A stretch of 8,778 nt of DNA. Source: Bacteroidota bacterium. GTDB taxonomy: Bacteria; Spirochaetota; Spirochaetia; JABMQR01. Every line of letters begins with the position of its first letter. The first letter of the stretch is position 1. Shown here piece after piece: positions 1-6,530 of this stretch. A program made the translations under genes and the position numbers. The notes beneath the pieces were generated by a model, which was given only the letters and a program-made list of their open reading frames with translations, did not search any database and had not been told where the DNA came from. The stretch is from positions 1 to 8,778 of the forward strand of contig JABMQR010000280.1 of assembly GCA_013202335.1 (NCBI GenBank), given 5' to 3'.

Positions 1-121
1 AACAAATTACCAGAATTATTCCCTTTGATGTATTTTTGCACAAAAACAGGTAAGCTAAGTTTATTTCACCAAAGGTGTTACTGTAATTTCTTTCCCACAA
101 GGTTCGTAGCAGTTCTTATTC

Positions 122-2044
122 CTAACGCTTTCTTACTGTTTTTTTCAACCCGCCTCGATTTTTATACCCATTGTAGGAATGAGTATTGTTTCTTACCAGA
201 CAGTTCTTACCTGGACCTATAAGATCCGGCCGGCCGGCCGTATTCAGAGCTTCAACAACCAGCTTTCTGTTTTCCGGTTTGTGATAATGAATGAGGGCCC
301 GCTGCTGTCTTTTTTCCCGTCCTTTTGGGATATATACCGGGGAGAAATTACGTCCAGGTCTGGGATCCATACCTGAGTAGTACATACATGTTGATACCGT
401 TCCCGGAGTAGGGTAAAAATCCTGTACTTGTTCCGGGATAAATCCATGATCACGCAGAAATTCAGCAAGAAGAATTGATTCATTAAGTGTTGAACCAGGA
501 TGTCCTGAAATAAAGTAAGGAATGATATACTGATTCATGTTATGTTCCCGGTTTTCCTGAGTAAAAAGCTTTGAGAATTCAACAAAACTGGATATTCCAG
601 GTTTTCCCATCAGATCAAGTACCGTCTCGGAAACATGTTCCGGCGCTACTTTCAGTTGACCACTGATATGATTAAGGGTTAGTTCGTGAATAAACTTTTT
701 TATCGTTACCGGATCAGAACCGGAAAGAAGGTAATCATACCGAATACCTGACCGGATAAACACTTTTTTTACACCCGGGACAGATCTGGCTTTTTTCAGA
801 AGCTCAAGGTAGTCCTTGTGAGAATCCTGGAGAGAGGGACAGGGCTCGGGGAACAGGCACATTTTATCAGAACAGGGGCCAGCTTTCCCCTGTTTTTTAC
901 ATGCCTCCGAGCGAAAATTAGCGGTTGGACCGCCGATATCATGAATATATCCTTTGTAATCCGGAAATGTCGTCAGCTGTGATATCTCTTTTAAAATTGA
1001 TGTATGGCTGCGCACCTGCACCGTTCTGCCCTGATGTGAAGTGAGGGCACAGAAGGAACAACCTCCGTAACAGCCCCGGTTACTAAGTATGCTGAACTTT
1101 ATTTCCTGAAGAGCCGGAATCGGGCTGGAAGCCTGATATGACGGATGCGCTTCCCGGGTAAACGGCAGATCATATACATTATCCAACTCATTTGTTGTTA
1201 GTGGTATTGCCGGCGGATTCTGGATAATGGACACTGAGCCGTAATCTTCTGCTAATCGTTCAGGGCGCAGCGGATTTTCATGCAGGAGTCTCAATTGACA
1301 GCTTCCGGCGAAAGCTAATTTACCTGCATCTGTGCCGATGTTGGGTTTAGCATCCCTTTCAGATACGGCATCATATGCAGGAAGTGTAACTGTAGGCCAG
1401 AGGAGCGAATTCAGGGTTGTACTGCTTTTACAAGCGTATACGGTGCCGGGAATGTCTTTGATGGCGGTAATGGGTTCACCCTGTTTCAGCTTCGCTGCAA
1501 TACTGCGTATTGCAGATTCTGCCATGCCGTAAACAAGAAGATCTGCTTTGGCATCGAGTAATAGAGAACGACGGATTTTATCGGACCAGAAATCATAATG
1601 TGAAAGACGTCTGAGAGATGCTTCAAGCCCGCCAATGATAACGGGAATATTTTTGTATGCCTGGCGTGCACGGGATGTATAAGATATAACTGCCCGATCG
1701 GGTCTTTTTCCAGGGGCTCCGCCTGGGGTGAACGCATCTGTTGATCGTGGTTTTCCAGAAGAGGTGTATCCTGCGACCATAGAGTCCAGATTGCCGGAAG
1801 TTATTAAAAAAGCAAGAGCCGGTTTTCCAAGGACGGTGAAATCCCTGCAGCTGTCCCAGGACGGTTGGGAGATAATACCAACCCGAAATCCTTCTGCTTC
1901 CAGAACCCGGCCAATAACCGCAGCCCCGAATGAGGGGTGGTCGACATAAGCATCCCCGGTAACAATTATAAAATCACAGGCATCCCAGCCGTTCTTACTC
2001 ATCTCATCTTTAGTCATCGGTAGAAACCGGTTGTTATTCTTCAT
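122..2044 (-). CDS. ygiQ: YgiQ-family radical SAM protein
   Basis: Predicted 640-residue iron-sulfur radical SAM enzyme of the YgiQ (UPF0313) family; its reaction is not established and it is expected to be cytosolic. The N-terminal family domain starts with FLPMTKDEM and has GDAYVDHPSFG at residues 30-40. The radical SAM core carries the cluster motif CxxxCxxC at Cys325, Cys329 and Cys332 (GCYGGCSFC), then IRSGIRYD at 430-437 and SGHPGS at 513-518. The last ~80 residues fit the family's C-terminal extension and end in a basic tail. Length is normal for the family. I chose ATG 2044 because family members begin a few residues before FLPM; the open frame continues to 2206, but that extension would overlap the divergent kinase gene. 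No strong ribosome binding site precedes 2044. It is transcribed alone, divergently from the lipid kinase gene. Family call very sure, start fairly sure. Confidence 0.95.
   Translation of the reverse strand: MKNNNRFLPMTKDEMSKNGWDACDFIIVTGDAYVDHPSFGAAVIGRVLEAEGFRVGIISQPSWDSCRDFTVLGKPALAFLITSGNLDSMVAGYTSSGKPRSTDAFTPGGAPGKRPDRAVISYTSRARQAYKNIPVIIGGLEASLRRLSHYDFWSDKIRRSLLLDAKADLLVYGMAESAIRSIAAKLKQGEPITAIKDIPGTVYACKSSTTLNSLLWPTVTLPAYDAVSERDAKPNIGTDAGKLAFAGSCQLRLLHENPLRPERLAEDYGSVSIIQNPPAIPLTTNELDNVYDLPFTREAHPSYQASSPIPALQEIKFSILSNRGCYGGCSFCALTSHQGRTVQVRSHTSILKEISQLTTFPDYKGYIHDIGGPTANFRSEACKKQGKAGPCSDKMCLFPEPCPSLQDSHKDYLELLKKARSVPGVKKVFIRSGIRYDYLLSGSDPVTIKKFIHELTLNHISGQLKVAPEHVSETVLDLMGKPGISSFVEFSKLFTQENREHNMNQYIIPYFISGHPGSTLNESILLAEFLRDHGFIPEQVQDFYPTPGTVSTCMYYSGMDPRPGRNFSPVYIPKGREKRQQRALIHYHKPENRKLVVEALNTAGRPDLIGPGKNCLVRNNTHSYNGYKNRGGLKKTVRKR
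226..240. repeat. CCGG tetranucleotide tandem repeat inside ygiQ
   Basis: About 3.75 uninterrupted copies of CCGG lie near the 3' end of ygiQ and encode the residues A-G-R-P. Gain or loss of one unit would shift the frame over the last ~50 codons. The tract is short, so real length variation is doubtful. Confidence 0.6.
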
Positions 2045-2053
2045 AGTCTGTAC

Positions 2054-2083
2054 ATCATATCTGATTGTTTTTTGTTTGTGAAT
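2054..2083 (-). promoter_or_regulatory. Candidate sigma70-type promoter for ygiQ
   Basis: On the minus strand TTCACA (2083-2078, 5 of 6 matches to TTGACA) is followed after 18 bases by TATGAT (2059-2054, 5 of 6 matches to TATAAT). Transcription would begin near 2047, only a few bases before the chosen ATG at 2044, so the message would be nearly leaderless. This is a consensus match only. Confidence 0.4.
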
Positions 2084-2104
2084 GGTATATTGTTTTAGTA
2101 AGAT
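2076..2104 (+). promoter_or_regulatory. Candidate sigma70-type promoter for the lipid kinase
   Basis: TTGTGA (2076-2081) and TAAGAT (2099-2104) are separated by 17 bases, each matching 4 of 6 consensus positions. The -35 box overlaps the -35 box of the opposite ygiQ promoter candidate. An inverted repeat GTATAT / ATATAC (2085-2090 and 2103-2108) covers the spacer and -10 region and could be an operator. Weak evidence. Confidence 0.3.
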
Positions 2105-2154
2105 ATACATCTTTGTAAGTGTCTCTTTTTCGGAAACAGAAGTTGGAGTCCTAA

Positions 2155-3117
2155 ATGCATAAACCCATACATGATATAAAAATAATACTAAATCCTGCTG
2201 CGGCAAAAGGTAAAGCCGGGCGAGCCGGTCCCCGTATCAGGAAAATTATGGACTCATATAATGTGTCGTATGACTTAGTAGTGACAAAAGAGATTTGGCA
2301 TGCTGCACGGGTAGCTGAGGAAGCAGCCAAACAGGGTTATGCAGTTGTAGTAGCCGCAGGTGGTGACGGGACTTGCAACGAGGTTATAAATGGTCTCATG
2401 GCATACAACAGAGCAGATGGGGGCCAAAAAATGGAGACAGCTTTTGCTGTTTTCCCTATTGGGCGGGGTAATGATTTTGCCTATAGTCTGGGTGTTCCAA
2501 GCTCTCTGGATGAAGCAATAAGACTTCTTCTTGATGGAAAGAGTAAAAGGATAGATATTGCAAAGGTCTGCGGAGGAGACTATCCGGAGGGGCGGTATTT
2601 TGTAAACGGACTTGGAATTGGATTTGAACCTCTTGTAAACTTAACTGCAAGCCGCTACAAGCGAATTAGCGGGGTTCTAAGCTATGTTATTGCTGTAATA
2701 CAGATTATGAAAAATTATCCTGAAGCTATTCCGGTACTTCTTCAATATGGTGATAAAGATGCTGTTGTGAGTGTAAATACCCAACAAATTTCTATTTGCA
2801 ACGGACGCAGGATGGGTGGAGCCTTTCTTTTAGGACCGGATGCTGAACTGGACGATGGCCAGCTTGATTTGTGTTATGTCAACAGACCTGTTAGTGGTTC
2901 GAAGATTCTTTATTTGGTTACCAGATTTTTTCGGGGAACACAAAAAAGTCATGAGTTTGTTTCATCAGATCTTGTTGGAGATATTCTGGTTAAAACCCAA
3001 AATGGCGGGAAAGGACTCATTTGTCATATTGACGGTGAGATGATTACAACAGGTGTTGGAACTGACCAATTAAGCATACATTTATATCCACAAGCTTTAA
3101 GTGTTTTCTTTAAATAA
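2155..3117 (+). CDS. Diacylglycerol kinase family lipid kinase (DagK/YegS/LCB5 type)
   Basis: A 320-residue soluble lipid kinase predicted to transfer the ATP gamma-phosphate to a lipid hydroxyl, probably diacylglycerol or a related lipid, at the inner face of the membrane. Motifs in order: ILNPAAAKGKAG at residues 10-22 (nucleotide-binding start), GGDGTCNEV at 69-77 (hallmark ATP-site loop), IGRGNDFA at 102-109, NGLGIGFE at 151-158, DDGQLDL at 233-239 and HIDGE at 291-295. In the family the Asp and Glu of the last motif (here Asp293 and Glu295) act in catalysis. Length is typical. TTGGAG at 2143-2148 lies 6 bases before the ATG and fixes the start. It stands alone, divergent from ygiQ, with no clear terminator before the next promoter. 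The exact lipid substrate cannot be read from sequence, since the family includes diacylglycerol, sphingoid and phosphatidylglycerol kinases. Confidence 0.93.
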   Translation: MHKPIHDIKIILNPAAAKGKAGRAGPRIRKIMDSYNVSYDLVVTKEIWHAARVAEEAAKQGYAVVVAAGGDGTCNEVINGLMAYNRADGGQKMETAFAVFPIGRGNDFAYSLGVPSSLDEAIRLLLDGKSKRIDIAKVCGGDYPEGRYFVNGLGIGFEPLVNLTASRYKRISGVLSYVIAVIQIMKNYPEAIPVLLQYGDKDAVVSVNTQQISICNGRRMGGAFLLGPDAELDDGQLDLCYVNRPVSGSKILYLVTRFFRGTQKSHEFVSSDLVGDILVKTQNGGKGLICHIDGEMITTGVGTDQLSIHLYPQALSVFFK

Positions 3118-3170
3118 ATCTCTCAAAACAGATCAATTCTAAAAAAAATCAAAGAAATTTATATCAGGGT

Positions 3171-3199
3171 TTGACATCTAACCCTTTTCATAGTATTTT
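3171..3199 (+). promoter_or_regulatory. Candidate sigma70-type promoter for the glycosidase-djlA unit
   Basis: A perfect TTGACA (3171-3176) is followed after 17 bases by TATTTT (3194-3199, 4 of 6 matches to TATAAT). It is the best -35 box in the gap after the lipid kinase gene. It would give a leader of roughly 115 bases that contains the two inverted repeats described separately. Confidence 0.5.
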
Positions 3200-3242
3200 T
3201 TAATCTGAGATTTTATAGTTTGCTGAGATTTTAATCGATTTG

Positions 3243-3263
3243 TGTTTTTAGAGTGTAAAAACA
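3243..3263. repeat. Perfect 8-bp inverted repeat in the glycosidase leader
   Basis: TGTTTTTA (3243-3250) and TAAAAACA (3256-3263) are exact reverse complements with a 5-base centre, GAGTG. The repeat lies about 40 bases downstream of the predicted transcription start. It could be a repressor site or an AT-rich RNA hairpin. The right arm is not followed by a T run, so it does not look like a terminator. Confidence 0.5.
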
Positions 3264-3264
3264 A

Positions 3265-3278
3265 ACCCATATATGGGT
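3265..3278. promoter_or_regulatory. 14-bp perfect palindrome, candidate operator
   Basis: ACCCATATATGGGT is a perfect 14-base palindrome with no spacer, starting one base after the previous inverted repeat and 32 bases before the ribosome binding site. Perfect palindromes of this length next to sugar genes are often repressor sites, but no regulator is encoded in the window. Function is inferred from shape and place only. Confidence 0.4.
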
Positions 3279-3309
3279 ATTTACAATTAATTACAACTTG
3301 ACTCGATTC

Positions 3310-3324
3310 AAGGAGATATAATTG
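3310..3324 (+). promoter_or_regulatory. Strong ribosome binding site deciding a TTG start
   Basis: AAGGAG (3310-3315), a 6-base spacer and TTG (3322-3324). The strength and spacing of the site, with no ATG nearby in frame, support TTG as the glycosidase start. Confidence 0.85.
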
Positions 3325-4746
3325 CTTAAAGAAAATGTACCATCGGTACACTTTTATGATCAGGATTTTGTTGATGTGTATGATAGAACATGGATTTGGC
3401 TTCATGAGTTGTGGAAACAGGGAACCCCGGAAAATGGTGTTGTTGGTTCATATTTAAGTTATGAGGGCCAGGAAACATTTCATCAATATTATACCTGTTT
3501 ATCTACATTCTTTCTTGTATACAGTAATCAAACTTACTCAGCGTTTAATTTGCTGGATTACTTTTATAGTAAACAGGAACCCTCAGGTGCTATTCGCGGT
3601 GAGTATTCAATAGTGGATGGATCCGCTGTCCTGACACCCCAGAACCCGGAAGGTGTTCACCCGCCGCTTTTCCCCTATGTGGAGTTTAATTTATTCCATA
3701 AAATAGGTAATAAAAAACGACTCAAAGAAGTTGTTCCTGTTCTGGAGCTGTACATGTCCTGGCTTGAGGAAACCTTCAAACAGGAAAACGGATTGTATGC
3801 TGTTCCTACAGAAGCAACTATGACCTACAATATGCCCAGAGAAGATGTGTACTATCACGTTGACTTCAATACGCAGTTGGCAATAAGTTCTCTCTATATG
3901 TCAGCAATTGGTGACATCCTGAATGATAAAGAACTAAGCTTTCGATATAAAAGACAGTATTTCTCCTTGAAAACACGAATTAACTCATTAATGTGGGATA
4001 CAGATCAGAAATTTTATTTTGACCTGAAACAAGATGAATCTCCGGTAAAAGTAAAAACTATTGGCGCATACTGGACATTGCTTGCAGAGATTCCCAATGA
4101 GGATAAAGCCTTCAGGTTGATAGAACTATTGAAAGATCCGGAAGGCTTTGGCACAGACAATCCTTTCCCCTCAATCGCAAAAAATGAACCAACCTTTTCA
4201 GAGGATGGAAACGGCTATAGGGGAGCGGTAGTTCCTGCGTTTACCTTCATGGTTATTAAAGGATTAGAACAATATAAAGAGTATGAATTTGCCCGTGAAT
4301 GTGCTATTCGACACCTCTATTATCTTCTTGATACACTTCACCCGGATGGAACCGATAAAGGGGATGTGTATGAAGCATATCTTCCAAATAAAGAAGGTCC
4401 TGCAAAATGGGATGATAATCCCCCATTTCCTTTGAAAAGATTCCTTCCTATGGTAGGGTTGTCGACCCTCACACTTATGATTGAAAATATAATTGGTTTA
4501 AATATCAGTCTTCCCAGAAAAACAGTAGACTGGATAATGCCGACCCTTGAAGCAATGGGTATAGAAGACCTTTCCCTAAAAAGAAACCTGATAACTATTC
4601 TTAGTAATAAGAATACACGGGGTTGGGAAATTAGACTGGAATCTGAGAAACTCTACTATTTTACGATAGATATTCTTGATCAGAAAAAGAAGAAAACACT
4701 TCCTATCCCTTCCGGAAAGTGTTCGATGCTAATTGATAAACTATAG
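3322..4746 (+). CDS. Trehalase / mannosylglycerate-hydrolase-like glycoside hydrolase (GH37/GH63-like)
   Basis: A 474-residue protein without signal peptide, predicted to adopt the (alpha/alpha)6 barrel of trehalases, GH63 enzymes and mannosylglycerate hydrolases and to act on a small alpha-glycoside in the cytosol. Family-like stretches are HPPLFPYVEFNLF (113-125), HVDFN (179-183), IGAYWTLLAEIP (247-258), FGTDNPFPS (276-284), GYRGAVVPAFTFMVIKGL (298-315) and VYEAYLPNKEG (349-359). Glu351 in the last segment is the likely catalytic base. The usual acid motif of the mannosylglycerate hydrolase branch, GMDNSPR-like, reads TMTYNMPR here (166-173 region), so the expected Asp is not obvious. The start is TTG: AAGGAG at 3310-3315 sits 6 bases before it, and no in-frame ATG occurs until residue 145. 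The stop overlaps the djlA ribosome binding site. Fold fairly sure, substrate unknown. Confidence 0.8.
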   Translation: MLKENVPSVHFYDQDFVDVYDRTWIWLHELWKQGTPENGVVGSYLSYEGQETFHQYYTCLSTFFLVYSNQTYSAFNLLDYFYSKQEPSGAIRGEYSIVDGSAVLTPQNPEGVHPPLFPYVEFNLFHKIGNKKRLKEVVPVLELYMSWLEETFKQENGLYAVPTEATMTYNMPREDVYYHVDFNTQLAISSLYMSAIGDILNDKELSFRYKRQYFSLKTRINSLMWDTDQKFYFDLKQDESPVKVKTIGAYWTLLAEIPNEDKAFRLIELLKDPEGFGTDNPFPSIAKNEPTFSEDGNGYRGAVVPAFTFMVIKGLEQYKEYEFARECAIRHLYYLLDTLHPDGTDKGDVYEAYLPNKEGPAKWDDNPPFPLKRFLPMVGLSTLTLMIENIIGLNISLPRKTVDWIMPTLEAMGIEDLSLKRNLITILSNKNTRGWEIRLESEKLYYFTIDILDQKKKKTLPIPSGKCSMLIDKL

Positions 4747-4755
4747 GAATGTAAT

Positions 4756-5565
4756 ATGGGATGGATTGGTAAAATAATTGGGGGAACCGTTGGGTTTATG
4801 TTCGGCGGCCCTTTAGGTATGATAGCCGGAGCAGTTTTCGGAAATGTTTTTGACCACGCGCCCAGACAATCAGGCAGCGGTCGGGCGGCATTTGGCCAGC
4901 AGACCAATACCGGCAGTCCTTTTACTGCTGGTAATTCAGCAAATTCACAACAACAGGCACAAATGGTTTTTTTTGTTGGTGCCTTTTCCATGCTTGCAGG
5001 AATCGCCTCTGCCGATGGTAATATTAGCATTGCTGAACGGAAGAAGGTTGAGGAGTTTATCAGAAAAGACCTGAGACTGGATCCGCAAAGCAGTGCCGTT
5101 GCTATGAAGATTTTTGAGACCGCAGGCTCCTCTTCCGGCTCGTTTGACCAGTTTGCAGCTCAATTTTACGACAATTTTAAGCACAACAGGCAAATGATGG
5201 AATTAATGATTGATATTTTTTATCGTGTTTCCTATGCCGATGGTAGATTGTCAGCAGCCGAAGAGTCTCTGATTGACCTTGCCGGCCGGATTTTTCAGGT
5301 AAGCCGTGAAAGAATGTCGACCATTAAACAGCAACATGGAACAGGAAAAGCAGCAGGATCCGCCCGTTCCTTTGCAGTGTTGGGTCTTGAAGCAACAGCC
5401 TCAAATGATGAAATTAAGAGATCCTACAGAAAACTTGTTTCTGAGTACCATCCTGATAAGATCTCCTCAAAAGGTCTTCCTGAAGAGTTTATAGTGTTTG
5501 CTTCAGATAAATTCAGGGAAATCCAGGCAGCCTATGAAGATCTTGGAACCTCAAGAAATCTGTAA
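4756..5565 (+). CDS. djlA: DjlA-like membrane-anchored J-domain protein (TerB-like plus DnaJ domain)
   Basis: A 269-residue co-chaperone predicted to sit in the cytoplasmic membrane and stimulate DnaK from the cytosolic side. Residues 1-33 form a glycine-rich hydrophobic segment (GWIGKIIGG... GMIAGAVFGNVFD) that closely resembles the E. coli DjlA anchor. A Gln/Asn/Ser-rich linker (about 35-70) follows. A TerB-like helical domain spans about 71-190, with paired acidic ADGNIS (86-91) and ADGRLS (161-166) motifs. The C-terminal J domain is about 204-265: helix II IKRSYRKLVSEY, HPD at 232-234, helix III DKFREIQAAYEDL. Length and domain order match E. coli DjlA (about 271 residues). AGGAA at 4745-4749 overlaps the upstream TAG stop and lies 6 bases before the ATG, so the gene is probably translated together with the glycosidase gene. 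It converges on recR with a 38-base gap. Confidence 0.9.
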   Translation: MGWIGKIIGGTVGFMFGGPLGMIAGAVFGNVFDHAPRQSGSGRAAFGQQTNTGSPFTAGNSANSQQQAQMVFFVGAFSMLAGIASADGNISIAERKKVEEFIRKDLRLDPQSSAVAMKIFETAGSSSGSFDQFAAQFYDNFKHNRQMMELMIDIFYRVSYADGRLSAAEESLIDLAGRIFQVSRERMSTIKQQHGTGKAAGSARSFAVLGLEATASNDEIKRSYRKLVSEYHPDKISSKGLPEEFIVFASDKFREIQAAYEDLGTSRNL

Positions 5566-5597
5566 TAATTAGTTCCCGATTTTTCTTTGATTTTTCA

Positions 5598-5612
5598 AAT
5601 ACCTCAGGTATT
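5598..5612. repeat. Small inverted repeat between convergent djlA and recR
   Basis: AATACCT and AGGTATT are exact reverse complements around one central base, overlapping the recR stop codon. A hairpin of about five base pairs is possible. Neither strand has a proper T run directly after it, so it is at best a weak terminator for the convergent genes. No better terminator was found in the 38-base gap, which also contains GATTTTTC twice (5578-5585 and 5589-5596). Confidence 0.35.
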
Positions 5613-6197
5613 AAGACGAATTCTTCCGCGCATTGAACGGGCAAGAGTAATTCTGTCTGCATATTCCAAATCTCCCCCTATAGGAAGTCCTGAAGCCAGT
5701 CTGGTAATTCGCAGCTCAGAATTTTTAAGTATATGAGAAATATAGAGTGCGGTGGTATCTCCCTCTTCAGTTGGGTTGGTTGCTAATATAACCTCGATGA
5801 AGGAGTGCTCTTTAATACGTCCAAGCAGAGAGCCGATAGCCAGTTGTTCAGGTCCTATACCGTCAAGAGGTGATATTGCACCATTCAAAACATGGAAAAG
5901 GCCATCATATGATCCAGAAGCTTCAATGGTCAGTACATCTTGCGGATGTTCCACAACACAAATAAGAGAAGTGTCTCTGGTGCTGTCTGTGCAGATGGGG
6001 CAGGGGTCTGTCTCTGTATAACTGCCGCACACGGAGCAGGTGAAAACCTTTTCTTTGATTTCAGCAATTTGCCTGGCAAGCGCTCTGTTTGATTCCCTGT
6101 CTGCCTGAATAAAATAGTAAGCTAGTCTTGCGGCGCTTTTTGCCCCGATTCCCGGAAGCCTGGAGAGGCTTTTTATTAACTGATCTAATACAGTCAT
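5604..6197 (-). CDS. recR: Recombination mediator protein RecR
   Basis: A 197-residue DNA repair protein that, with RecO and usually RecF, helps load RecA on gapped or single-stranded DNA. Domains in order: a helix-hairpin-helix segment SRLPGIGAKSAARLA (12-26), a four-cysteine zinc finger at Cys54, Cys57, Cys66 and Cys69 (CSVC and CPIC), and a Toprim domain from about 79 (VVEHPQDVL) to about 152, including ATNPTEEGDTTALY (139-152). The conserved C-terminal segment LASGLPIGGDLEYAD (167-181) follows. Length is normal for RecR. AGGAG at 6214-6210 on the minus strand overlaps the ybaB stop codon and lies about 12 bases before the ATG, a little far but plausible. It is the last gene of the dnaX-ybaB-recR operon, an order shared with many bacteria. 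Confidence 0.97.
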   Translation of the reverse strand: MTVLDQLIKSLSRLPGIGAKSAARLAYYFIQADRESNRALARQIAEIKEKVFTCSVCGSYTETDPCPICTDSTRDTSLICVVEHPQDVLTIEASGSYDGLFHVLNGAISPLDGIGPEQLAIGSLLGRIKEHSFIEVILATNPTEEGDTTALYISHILKNSELRITRLASGLPIGGDLEYADRITLARSMRGRIRLNT

Positions 6198-6212
6198 ATA
6201 ATTACTACTCTC

Positions 6213-6530
6213 CTATAGTCCCGGAAATCCCCCGGGGATGTTTAATCCGCCGGTTAACTGGGAGGCTTGAGCTTTTAATGCATCCTGCAGCTCCCGGAGG
6301 GTAGAATTAACTGCTGCAAGAACCAGGTCTTCGAGCATGGTAATATCAGACGGGTCGACAACTTCAGGGGCGATAGCCACATTAAGAACTTCCATTTTAC
6401 CGTTTACTTTAACCGTAACCATACCACCACCGGATGATCCGGTTACGGTAATGTCCTTCAACTGATCCTGCATTTTCTCCATTTTTCCCTGCAGGTCCTG
6501 CATGTTTTTAAGAATATCCATTGGATTCAT
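6213..6530 (-). CDS. ebfC: YbaB/EbfC family nucleoid-associated protein
   Basis: A 105-residue DNA-binding protein of the YbaB/EbfC family. Members form tweezer-shaped dimers, and the Borrelia homologue binds DNA. Visible features are an N-terminal amphipathic helix rich in Met, Gln, Lys and Asp (MDILKNMQDLQGKMEKMQDQL pattern, residues 4-24), the family core TGSSGGGMVTVKVNGKMEVLNV (30-51), a helix with DITMLEDLVLAAVNSTLREL (62-81), and a Gly/Pro tail GGLNIPGGFPGL. The ATG at 6530 overlaps the dnaX stop in the string TGATG, which indicates translational coupling. A TTG one codon earlier could also serve as start and would add one residue. Its stop codon overlaps the recR ribosome binding site. 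The role in replication or repair is inferred from its constant place between dnaX and recR in many genomes. Confidence 0.93.
   Translation of the reverse strand: MNPMDILKNMQDLQGKMEKMQDQLKDITVTGSSGGGMVTVKVNGKMEVLNVAIAPEVVDPSDITMLEDLVLAAVNSTLRELQDALKAQASQLTGGLNIPGGFPGL

Noticed and set aside
33..79. Terminator for ygiQ (TTTTTG / CAAAAA palindrome and CACC / GGTG hairpin)
   Set aside because: Stems are 4-6 pairs and no T run follows on the minus strand.
25..376. Plus-strand 65-residue open frames at the left edge
   Set aside because: They run antisense through the ygiQ 3' end, and the translations look like random reverse-strand reading.
2045..2206. 54-residue N-terminal extension of ygiQ
   Set aside because: It overlaps the start of the divergent lipid kinase gene and both promoter candidates, and family members begin near the FLPM motif.
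4680..5030. 116-residue open frame on the minus strand
   Set aside because: It lies antisense to the glycosidase end and djlA, has a low-complexity Pro/Ala-rich sequence and no ribosome binding site context; it mirrors the Gly-rich DjlA anchor.
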